DNA from: Dugong dugon
Taxonomy: Eukaryota > Chordata > Mammalia > Sirenia > Dugongidae
Assembly (NCBI GenBank): GCA_030035585.1
Contig: CM057482.1
Span: 9,969,001 to 10,033,000 of the forward strand
Reading direction: 5' to 3'
DNA length: 64,000 nt
Shown here: positions 1 to 10,600 of the stretch, one piece after another
Numbering within the stretch: the first letter of the stretch is position 1
How the letters are laid out: every line of letters begins with the position of its first letter
Made by a program: the position numbers and the translations under genes
Notes under the pieces: model-generated
What the model was told of the DNA's origin: nothing
Databases searched by the model: none
Seen by the model: the letters and a program-made list of their open reading frames with translations, nothing else

Positions 1-172
1 TACATACTAAAGACTTTATCCTCTCAGGAGAGTTATTTACAAAGCAGAATAACTTTACAAAAAAAAATCTGTAAATGTAGCAAAACATAATCCCAACTCT
101 GTTTAAAAGACAGAAACATAGAGAAGAAATATATTTGAATTTTCTCTCAAGTTTAGGCATATATCTATAAAA

Positions 173-341
173 CTTGTTGCCGTGGAGTTGATTCCAACTG
201 ATAGTGATTCTGTAAGACAGAGTAGAACTGCCCAGTAGGGTTTCCTAGACTGCTACATCTTTCTCCCGCGAAGGAGCTGGTGGGTTGGAATCTTGGTTAG
301 CAGGTGAGCGCTTGAATCACTGCACCATGAGGGCTCCCTGC
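173..341 (-). mobile_element. AfroSINE (tRNA-derived SINE)
   Basis: Read on the minus strand it starts 'gggagccctcatggtgcagt' and ends with the 'ggagttgattccaact'-type tail seen in reverse on the plus strand. Flanks carry an imperfect duplication (atatctataaa / atacctataaa). Confidence 0.9.
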
Positions 342-1187
342 ACATACCTATAAACCTCTCTAGAAAGTATTCCAAAATTAACATTAAATTACAAACTTTG
401 CACCCAATTCTCACACAAAGTATCTATTACTAAAGAAAGTTATTTGATTTTTGTCCTTTGTCTAAATATAAAGTATATTTAAAAATTAAAAATACTAAAA
501 TTTATGTCAAAAAGCAAACTAGATTGGCTGAAAAGCTGGCATATAATAGGTTACATATAGCTGTATCCATAAAACAAATGAATATAAAAACTTCATGTTT
601 CTTATTTATTTCTATACTCTGATTATGAATGATTTAAAGGCAGAAACTCATTCCATTTACATTTATTTTATAGAGCATTATACTATAAGAATTTGTAAGT
701 TTTGCTAATAGTTTAAGTCTAAGTAAGGTAAGTCATGCTACTGATGTTGATTTTAATCTTAAAACTACAACTATTTTCTATTTTATGCCTCAATTTTAAT
801 TCTCTTCAAAGACACGTGGTTTTAATTAAGAATTTCATATACTCTTTTTTTAAATGTTTTTCTTGTTATCAATCCATACTGGATACACTACAAATGACCT
901 TGGTCATTTCAATAAATGCACATATTCTGCTTTATTACCATGAGTTTTAGGAAACTGATACTTGAATTTCGTGATACTTAATGGTCAATTTCTAGAAGCC
1001 ACTGAAAGTCCTGTTGTATACACTTATGCCCTGGAATATTATAATCCAGTCCCCTTCCTATCTCAACCTTGTTCCACAAAACTGGGCTACCACTGACTGT
1101 TTAAGATTAATGATAATAGTTCACCCTGCAATTCCAAGGTGCTTATGTTTAAAAATGGGCTGTTATTTAACTACATTATGCCTTTTA

Positions 1188-1312
1188 TGATACTGGTAAG
1201 CATCATATTTTACTTATGAGGAAAATTAAGGGCCTGATAGGTTCCACCGCTTGCCCAAGGTCAAGCTAGCAAGTGGCATAGCCTGGGCTCTATCCCAGAT
1301 TTACCTACCTCA
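1188..1312 (-). mobile_element. MIR fragment
   Basis: The stretch with 'gcccaaggtcaagctagcaa' followed by 'gtggcatagcctgggctcta' is the reverse complement of the MIR core, which reads 'tagctgtgtgaccttgggca' in the consensus. It is an old, diverged copy. Confidence 0.75.
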
Positions 1313-1779
1313 AAGCCAATACTTCCCCTTGACCAATTATCCTTAAAAGATTAAGAGACAAGCTCAATAGCAGAGATTCTTGTCTCTCCGAATGTTCACA
1401 TATCTATTCCGAGACATCTGTCACCACACAGTACCTAGCAATTCAGTCACCGATTGAAATATAAATGAAGAGGATCTTTCTGCTTCATTTAAACTAGGGC
1501 AGGTTTACTGGCAGGTAAGAAAGGTTGGAAAAGGCTTGCTTCAACATGTCTTGACTGAACCTCTACATCTATACGGTTCCCCAGTCTATTACACACATAC
1601 ATCTACAAGGCTACTCCTGACTAGCCTATAGTTTGGAGCTTTTCAGAATTGCACTTTTCTAAGATAATTTATACTAGATTTAATAGCGGGCTCAGAAACT
1701 TGGTTGAATATACCATTCCGGCACTTTCCAAACATCTGAAGAATTATTTAGGGACAACAAACCCTCTTTCTTTTACGCT

Positions 1780-2970
1780 GTGATGCCTGTCCACCTCGGG
1801 GGCACTCTCCTATAGGACGCCGGGGTGTGGGAGCAGTAAAGGAAGTGGGGAAGCGCACGGAAGTTGAGTGGAGTGAGGTCTCCTTACCCACTCTTCTGCC
1901 CTAGCTCCGCCAAGGGCGGCTCCCCGCGGTGCCCAACGACTCGGAACCCCGCGACCCTCGAAGCTCAGCTCTGTCCCAGCGGGTTGGGCAGGGGAGGCGA
2001 GCAATGAAAACATGGGCTTGCCCCAGTCACCTGGACGAGATTCATGCCCTCCTTTTGGCTCTGGAGGATGCTCCCCCTTTCAGAGCAAGCCCTCCAGGGG
2101 GCAAACTCCCCGTCCGCACGAGCCGAAGTCTTCTACTCCAAGGGGGCGACTCCACCGCCTGCCTCGACCCTGCCACCCAGAACTCTCCGCCTGGGGTGTC
2201 CCCTAGCCCCTCCATTCTGCCACCGCAACCCTTCACAGACACACACGCCGGCCTGCGCCTCGCCCGGGATCCCGGCGTCCCCCCACCCCGACCCGGGGAA
2301 CAGCCCCCAACCAGCCTCCAGAGACAACACACTCCCTCAGAGCCCAGCTTCCCGGGCCCCATCGAAGCCGGAGCGGGTACCTGGTCCGGCCGTGCTCCCA
2401 GGCTCAGGTGCGGCGGGCGCGGTCCCCTCTTGGAAGCGCCAAGTGCTAGCTACTCGCCCGCAGCCGCGGCTTCTCTCTTTCCTAGGAGCGGGAGGGAGGA
2501 GAGACGCGGGAAGGGAGGGTGGAAATAAAGCAGCGGAGGGGCAGCGGGAGCCGAACCGGAACCGTTAGTGCTGGCCCCGCCCACAGACCTGCTCCCGCAG
2601 AGCACCAGCTACAACAGACCTTGGGCTAGCAGGGAGAAATAGACACAACCATTTCCGGGTCATCCCCGCAGCTGCCCCTCCTTAGCAACCGCGTGGGGTT
2701 GCTAAGCGGAAGTGCCTTCGGCGACTCCCACCCCCGTAGCTACAGGGACTACCAGGAGGTAACGCGGCTCGTTGTGCTCCGCCTAGGCGACACCCCCTTG
2801 CCTTCCTCTCATGGTCTTAGACCAAGCACACGCTTCGCTGCCACAGTCGCGAAGCCCATCCCGCTTTTCCCTTCACCTGTACCTTCTCCCCAACCCCCAT
2901 ATACACTGTTCCCTCCTGCCTGCGTCCACGGCAGACCGAGTGGCTCCTCCTGAGGCTCTTTCCAGTCCCT
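1780..2970 (-). promoter_or_regulatory. CSNK1G1: CpG-island promoter, probably CSNK1G1 5' end
   Basis: A GC- and CpG-rich island of about 1.2 kb in otherwise AT-rich DNA. It contains ETS-like motifs (ccggaa around 2555, cggaagtg at 2709-2715), GC boxes and a 10-bp perfect inverted repeat (2682-2707). No conserved coding exon is visible; the several overlapping open frames are the usual by-product of high GC. On the minus strand 'ccag|gtaccc' near 2375-2385 is a possible splice donor for an untranslated exon. Assignment to CSNK1G1, transcribed leftward, is inferred only from mammalian gene order, where CSNK1G1 precedes PCLAF and TRIP4. A divergent non-coding transcript could also start here. 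Confidence 0.5.
2682..2707. promoter_or_regulatory. Perfect inverted repeat with RFX-like half sites
   Basis: CTTAGCAACC, a 6-bp spacer GCGTGG, then GGTTGCTAAG. The arms match exactly. AGCAAC and GTTGCT resemble RFX (X-box) half sites, but arranged outward rather than in the usual inward order. An ETS-like site CGGAAGTG follows directly. It lies within the CpG island, so a role in the promoter is plausible but unproven. Confidence 0.5.
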
Positions 2971-3566
2971 CGCGTGAGTTATTTTCTGGCCATTTAGCAA
3001 GGATCTCCCTCTTGTGGATTTTCAGTTGTGTTTCAACCAGACTTTTTAAATCTTTGTCAATATTGTGAAAGCTTTTTTCTCATGCATTCAGTTCTCTTGT
3101 GACAGTCCGTGAAGCCGCATGGTGAGAAAAGTTTTATTATCTTCTTTTTTGTGAAGATTATACATGCTTATTATCTAAAAATTGCTTAGTTAAATGGAAG
3201 AGGCAAAAAGGCTAAAGTGATTTTAATCCTTAAAAGAGAAAGCAATGAGAAGAGCCCGAAGGAGGCCCAGGAGGGCGGTAATCAAGGTTGGGAAGTAGGA
3301 ACACATCTAATCGTCAACGCAGAATAAACTCATACCTACACCGTGGACAGGTGTCAATAAGAGACCTCGTCTATTCTTGTGTTGGGGTGATTCTGGATTT
3401 GAAAATATCGGGGAAACTATTTGTTGGAGTAAAAGACAGCAATATAATTAGACCTCTCTTTAGAAAAATGAACCATATTATTACGGTAGTTGAATATTCA
3501 GAGAAATGTAGCTGGACATTCAGAGAAAAATGAGTAAAAATCTGTTTGACTTTCCTATCTTGGAAT

Positions 3567-3745
3567 GTTTTTCTTAGGTGCCCTCCAGTCGATTTCATTT
3601 CATAGTGATCCTATGTGACAGAGTAGAACTGCCCCATAGAGTTTTCTTGGCTTTGATCCTTAAGGAAGCAGATCGCCAGGTCTTTCTCCTGCTAACCTTT
3701 CAGTTAGCAGCCAAGTGCTTACTTGTTACACCACCAGGGCTCCTA
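3567..3745 (-). mobile_element. AfroSINE
   Basis: The minus-strand copy ends on the plus strand with 'acaccaccagggctcc'. It is flanked by a matching duplication TATCTTGGAAT (3556-3566 and 3746-3756), so its limits are well defined. Confidence 0.92.
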
Positions 3746-4748
3746 TATCTTGGAATAGGTCTGCTTGCTTAAAAGTAGTAAAACTTAAGAGTAGCACCTG
3801 AATGTTTGTATTCCATGGCAGTGAATGTATTTGGAACAGCAGGCTCTAATTTTATTGGTCATGATAACCTCTTGGTCACTGATATTGCGCTGTTGTCCAC
3901 CTCAGCTGGGCAGAGGGGAAATGACCTTTGGTAACTTAAAAAAAACACAGGTCTGTTGGTTTCCTATACGCATGAGACAGCAGTAAATTGGTTCACTGTA
4001 CGCAAAAATCAGTTCAGAAAAAAAAAAGAAACGTTGCCATGGAGTTGATCTAACTCATGCACTTCAGACTTAAGTGTGTCAATAGGAGGGTGTTTAATAC
4101 TCAAAAACATTTCCACCCCTGCAGTCAACATGCATACATGTGGGAGTATGCACACACACACAATTCAAATAGAATCTGAGCGCATCCAGCAATTGTTCTT
4201 TAATGAAAGTGGCAAGTGATAAACCTGCTACCATGACCAAATAGAGCTTGGATAAATATTTTTAAAAAGTTTTAAATTAGAAAAGTAAATAAAATTATGA
4301 GCCCAATAAGCAACAACATACCTAAAACTGTGTTGGACTTAGATGGCTCTAAAAAGCTAAAACGTGATTATGGTAAATACATGTGTTCTACAAAAATATT
4401 TGAGTAAAATTAAAAGTTAAGATTAAACATGATAGTTTAAGTCAATGTAGAAATGCAAATTCCTATGCATCAGTAATTTTTCTCACTGACTGAAGAAAAA
4501 TAATTTCTAAGCAGCATTTGTTTAGATTCTCTCTTCCTTCTGCTTAAAAAAAAAAAGTCACTTTTGTGTAGGTGTATGAATAACTAGCTTGATTCCTAAA
4601 CATCACAAAACCTATGTAAATTCTATCATTTTCAACATATTCACTGCTTGAAGACCTCTAAAGATAGATAACACAACCCTCACCTAACACTAAGTATTTG
4701 GGTTTAACTACACTTTTAGGATTTTGTGAGCAGTACTAGAAGAACAAG

Positions 4749-4785
4749 GAGGCCGAGCTCTTAACCACAGTGCCACCAGGGCTCC
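4749..4785 (-). mobile_element. AfroSINE 5' fragment
   Basis: Only the head of the SINE remains ('gctcttaaccacagtgccac' then 'cagggctcc' on the plus strand). Confidence 0.7.
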
Positions 4786-7569
4786 TTTTTGTTACTAGAG
4801 GAACCCAAATTCTTAATATGAACCATAAGTAAGAGAGTGCTCTCAGATCTAGGCTAGATGTCAAGTAGTCTTCATAAGTCTATATGGTACCTTTATCCTG
4901 TAGAGCAATATGGGATATCCAGCCTTTTTCCCCAATTTCTTGAAAGCTACTTTTTTCTTTTTGCTTCATTTTTTTAAATTGCCCCCTTGTAATCACTTAA
5001 GGAAAAATCAGCACATTTAATTTTATATTTCTGGGAAATCCAACAGTCTGTCAGTTAATAATATTTACATATTCCTAGAGTTCCATTGGCATCTCCAAAC
5101 AGAAGACGCCAAAACTAGAGTCCAACAGTTAATGAAGAAATTTAGTCAAATTTACATTTATGTGCTTAAGCATTATGCACAAAAGGCATGGCCCGTTTAC
5201 ACAAGGGGCACAGAGAGACTCACTTAGGATACCGTGGAGTCTGAAAACCATGTGATATAAACAACACAATGTTTAGCCTTAGGAAGAAAAGGATAAAGAT
5301 GTAAGAGCTATCTTTAAATATTTGAAGGTTATCAAGTAGAAGAAACCTTCTTATTCTATGTTATTTCAAGGATAGAACCAAGAATAGGAGGGAGTTAAAA
5401 GATATATAAAATTTTAACTCATAACACCTTTCACAACTAGAGTTGCCAAGTAATAAAAGAGGCCACCTAATAAATAGCTGTAACTGGCTTGGGTTGAACA
5501 AGACAATTTCTAACACTCCTCCCAGTTTTGATTCAATGAATATCTCTCCTACTTCCTCTATGCGATATTCAAAGGTAAAGGAACCATTTATAACAGTGTT
5601 GGTTAGACCCAGGCCTAGAGCTGAACCTTCAACTTTTTTTCAACAGTGAGTTAACCCGAAGAATTCTAAGTACATTGAAATTTGTAAGGGGCATATATTT
5701 GGGAAAGGTTCAGTTAATTTTGGCTTTATTTTCTACTTAAAAGTAAAAAAAAAAAAAAAAAAAGATGAGCATTTATCTTTTAAATAACTCTTTAAGCACT
5801 TTTTTCTCTACATCTGCTCTTCTTTTGTGAAACTACATAAACATAAAATACATGATTCTCACAATATTGTAGCATTCAGAAATTCTGGAGAAGTAGTTTT
5901 AATCATTGTTTGGTTAGGAATTTATCACTAGCATTAATAATTTCAGTAATCTATTCAGAGAGGGAAGCCAGATCAACTTTATGAAGTTTACAAAATTACA
6001 AACTTGGCTTGTCTTTTAAATGGATAAACTTCCATTTTTTAATCCAGTTTCAATGGAACCAGGGTGTCTATACTGTTCTTCCTAAGTTGCCATGCTACAC
6101 TTTAAGAAAGCTTTGAAAAGGAAACACATTACATAGGACCCCTGCCTAGTAAAAGTGACACACCATCAGATGTTGCATACGTGAAAGGACTGTAAGTTAT
6201 TTAAATTATTTTCTAAAAACTATTATATATCAAAGTTAGACCTCATTGGGCACACCACCTTAAAGTCTCTGTCTCTACAACTGAAAAACAGCAAATTAAG
6301 TTTCAGATAGACCCATCGAAACTTGACTTTAATAGACTTGGTTTGAGCTACTCCTTAATAAGAAGCCTAAGAATCAAGGAAGTACTTAGGATAAAAACTC
6401 TCTCCTCCCAATTTGGTAGCATTCTGTTTAGTATACATCTCTAAAAAACAAAGCAAAAAAGAAAATCTACAATCATCAGAACTCAGTTTGGAAATTGATA
6501 AAATCAGACCAATGCAGATTTGTATTTGGAAGGAATAAAATAGAAATACACAGGAGGACATAATCATAGGAAGCATACAAATGGATAGTGTGTTATGAAA
6601 ATAAGTATTATTGCAAGCAGATTTCAGGAAAAAAATGCCCATTAAAACATGGTTAATTTTTACAACAGGATGTTAGTGAGAAAAAAGTCTGACGAAGAAT
6701 CAAGAATATTAGTTACCAAGTAATATTATAACCACCTCTTCAATTATACCCCTGCTTATCTTGAAAAATATAATGGTACCTGTGAAGACTTTGGACATAC
6801 CTCTGGGTTTATGGCATAATTTGTCTTTCATGTTTTATTGATTCATTTCCAGTTTAAAAAATTCAGGCCAAAAGGGTAATATTTTATGCTGTTAAACCAA
6901 ATGCATATCCTAGGAAAATTCCTCTCTTAATGTAGTCTATAGAATCTTCCTTCCCAATTCTGTGCAAGTTTTTTACCGTTTTTTTGTTGGAAGCTTTGAT
7001 TATCAACCATTTAAACCCCCAGGACCAAAATACCCTTAAATTTTTCTAAACAGAAGATACTCGTCCAAATTTTTTTCAACATTGCATCTTTGGCCCCTTT
7101 CTGAAAATGGCTATAGTTCAGTTTAATTAATACTGAATTTTTTTAATGTGCAAAAATCTAACTCTGCTTTTTTAAGTAAATGAAAGGAACAAAAATATGG
7201 CACTATTCCAATAATCAAATGCCAATAAAAATGGCAGCAGTACAAAGACCTAAGCAAATTTCAAATAGAGCAGATTTGTAATCAGAAGAACACCATGCAA
7301 TGATTTGTTTTTAGCAAGAACAGGAAGCTTAATAACAGGTAAAAGGAGGAAACCAAATACCACATTATATTGAATACAAAGCTAAGTAGCTATATATTAT
7401 TCTTACCAACTCTCCAATGTCATAACTACTTGCTTTTAAATTAATTTAAGCCTAATCTTTCAGACAAATGCCTATTCAACAAACCTAATTGGAACAAATA
7501 TATTTATGCAAATTTACATCCTAGAATACCAGAGTAAACAGGAGACATTAGTCAAAGGTGAAATAAGTT

Positions 7570-7615
7570 CTATTCATTTTCGTCATCTGTGTGATCAGGT
7601 TGCAAAGGGCGTGTT
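7570..7615 (-). CDS. PCLAF: PCLAF coding exon 4 (C-terminal)
   Basis: The acceptor on the minus strand is 'ccacag' just above 7615; TAG stop at 7572-7570. It encodes the acidic tail PLQPDHTDDENE. The first base completes Lys97 with two bases from exon 3. Confidence 0.95.
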
Positions 7616-10600
7616 CTGTGGAAAAAATAGAGAACTTCAATAGTCACCCAAGTATCAACTGTTTAAACAACAAAACAAAAATAGTTACAAATCTACATAA
7701 ATAGGAACATTAACGTATAGTGAGTCTGGTCAAGTGACTGGAAATGAGAGAAAATTAAACTCCATTAATTGACAGACCTACAAATTTTAAGTACTAGTGC
7801 AACAAAATTTTTAACAATTTATTTTGCCTGTTAATTAGCAGAATCAATGTTTCTCCTTTAGGGTATGTTACCATTTTTATTAAAAGGGAATTTTTATTTC
7901 TATAGCACCTTTCAACATGTTGCTAAGTGTACTGATAAACAGTATAATCTTTCAGCAAGAACTCTGTGATAAAAGCAAAAAAATTAACCAATGCACTTGA
8001 GCAGAGAAAACATATGGACAAGTTGTCATATTTGACTATATATCCTTCTGAACAATATGAATATATTACCTAATTAGAAAAACCCAAAAATTGTTTAAAT
8101 TGGCATGTGGCAGTCGTAGAATGGAAAGTTTACATTGTTCCAAAGCCATTTTGTACTCAATATACTTTTTCTAGAGAAAAATTCAATTAAAACATAATCA
8201 TAAATCAGATTTATTTTTTAGAGTTGGAGAAGTTCTGTGAGCAGTACTCTAACATCCTTAGTTTTCTCAAATTAGATCTAGTGAGCCAGAGTGGTCATAG
8301 AGCTAGGTAGTGAAAGAAGGAAGCTAAAACACAGGTATTCGGACTTGGTAAAAGATTAACGTTGATTTACCTACTATTAGATTACAGAGAGCTCTTCATT
8401 GCATTTTCCTGGAAAATAAATCAAGATAACAAACACACACTTTCATGACCCAAACTTCCTTTTTGAAAAGGCTTGATTTATTTTAGGCATCATAGTTCAT
8501 TAAGGTAGATAGTCTTTCTCAATTCTGATGATCGCTATACAACTGATGAAAGTCTATCCTGCCTTTGGGAGAACAATAAAGCCACAGGAGTCAGCCTACT
8601 TCACAAGATGAATCAAGGAGTTTATAGCAGAAGTCCTTCAATAAACTCATTCAGTATTTCAAAAAAGGAGTAATTACAATTTTCCGAAACAAAGACAAAT
8701 CTAAACAAAGCACCTAAAGGAATAATGTAAAACTCTGTTACCTAATTTTAGAAGAATATTATTATGTCACAGATTTTATTATACCATGGATTAAAGGTCT
8801 TTAGAAAATCTCTATCCATATGATGGAAAGCCTGTAATATAAGTTTGATTCCTATGATGACCAGTGTTATAATCACATTTGACTGTATTGACAAATATTT
8901 TACTTCCTTAATGGAAGTCACAAATAATTCTGAGGATTGAAATATAGTGTAGAGCTAATATTAGCTTATTAGAGCTATTACTAGAGCTATTAGCTTATTC
9001 ACATTAGAATGAGAAAGAACAAGGAAGAATGTTGCCCCAGACAATGAGAGGAAACTAGAAGTGACTAATAGGGCCATAAAAGCAAGTCTTTTAAAATAGC
9101 TCTATCTAAAAAGGTATCCCTTTGGTTAAAAATCAGCATTTTTACTGAAACCACAAATCATAATAGTGATGTAGCAACAAGGCCTAAGATTTAGTTACTG
9201 CTCCAGAGCTGAACATCCCTTTCAAATATCTTACAAGATGGATAGTAGGAACTCAGAAACCATTTACTAATGACCTTATGAACAGTATTGACTGACTTTT
9301 AATTAAAATTTTATATGCATAAACATCATTTCATTTATGCCAAATACTTTAATTGCTCTTCCAGCCATTTCTTTGTAGTTTGTGTTCAATGCAAATCAAT
9401 TCCATAACATAAGAAGTTACACAAATACAAGGTACAATCCAAAACAGATGTACCATGTTCAGATATGATACAAAGGAGGTATTCGTTCGTATTCCATAGG
9501 TTGAGATCTATTGGATTTGGTTGTACCTGTGCAGGTTTCTCAAGATGGCAAATACTGGCTTTGGTTATTAAAACTACTATGGCCATATGGGATACTGGAA
9601 CATCTACCATATGGGATACTGGAACATCTAAACATCAGTGTGTGACCATGTGAACCAAAGATTTCATGAGAGTATCTATTTATATAAAGGTGTCTGTACA
9701 TCAAGGCAGTTGTAAAGGATTTTCTTTCCAGAATCAAGTCTTTAGACCTAGAACCAGGTTCTAACTATTACAGAATATTCACTGATATACAATTGGTCCC
9801 AACCCACCTGGAGCAAAGGAGAATGAAGAACACCAAAGACACAAGGAAAATATTAGCCCAAGAGACAGAAAGGGCCACATAAACCAGAGACTCCATCAGC
9901 CTGAGACCAGAAGAACTAGATGGTGCCTGGCTACCACAATGACCACCCTGACAGGGAACACAACAGAGAGTCCCTGACAGAGCAGGAGAAAAGTGGGGTA
10001 CAGCACTCAAATTCTAGTAAAAAGACCAGACTTAATGGTTTGACTGAGACTGGAGGGACCTCGGAAGATATGGCCCCTGGACTCTCTGTTGGCCCAGAGC
10101 TGAAACCATTCCCGAGGCCAGCTCTTCAGACAAAGATTACACTGAACTATGGGACATAAAGTGATACTCGTGAGGAGTGTGCTTCTTAGCTCAAGTAGAT
10201 ACGTGAGACTAAATGGGCAACTCCTGTCCAGAGGCGAGATGAGAAGGCAGAGAGGGTCAGGAGCTGGTTGAATGGACGTGGGAAATCCGGGATGGAAAGG
10301 AGGAGTGTGCTATCACAGTATAGGGAGAGCAACTAGGGTCCCATAGTAATGTGTGTATAAATTTTTGTATGAGAAACTAACTTGAATTGTAAACTTTCAT
10401 TTAAAGCACAATAAAAAAAAATAATTTAAAAAATTGGCTGATATAAAAAGTATTCCAAATGTGGCTATTCTGATCCATAAAGTTAAACACACACACACAC
10501 ACACAATATTTACAGAAAGAGCACGAAAGAGTGTTTTTGAATTTAATGCAGGCGAGCTTCCAGTCTTCACTTCTGAAATACATGATTTACATTATTTTTG

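Larger units (their letters stand above)
1..1779. other. Intergenic AT-rich DNA, no gene seen
   Basis: AT-rich DNA with one AfroSINE (about 173-341) and one MIR fragment (about 1188-1312). No open frame here resembles a known protein; the 71-codon frame near 735 is low complexity and leucine/phenylalanine-rich, as expected by chance. Confidence 0.6.
2971..7569. other. Intergenic DNA between CpG island and PCLAF stop codon
   Basis: AT-rich DNA. It includes the PCLAF 3' UTR at its right end, whose polyadenylation site I could not place. It holds one AfroSINE (about 3567-3745), a SINE-tail fragment near 4027-4055, a 5' SINE fragment near 4749-4785, and an A-rich tract at about 5747-5763. No coding gene was recognised. 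Confidence 0.55.

Noticed and set aside
1810-2568. Several overlapping open frames of 64-199 codons in the CpG island
   Set aside because: They overlap on both strands in all frames, are rich in Pro, Ser, Arg and Gly, and match no family. High GC with few stops explains them.
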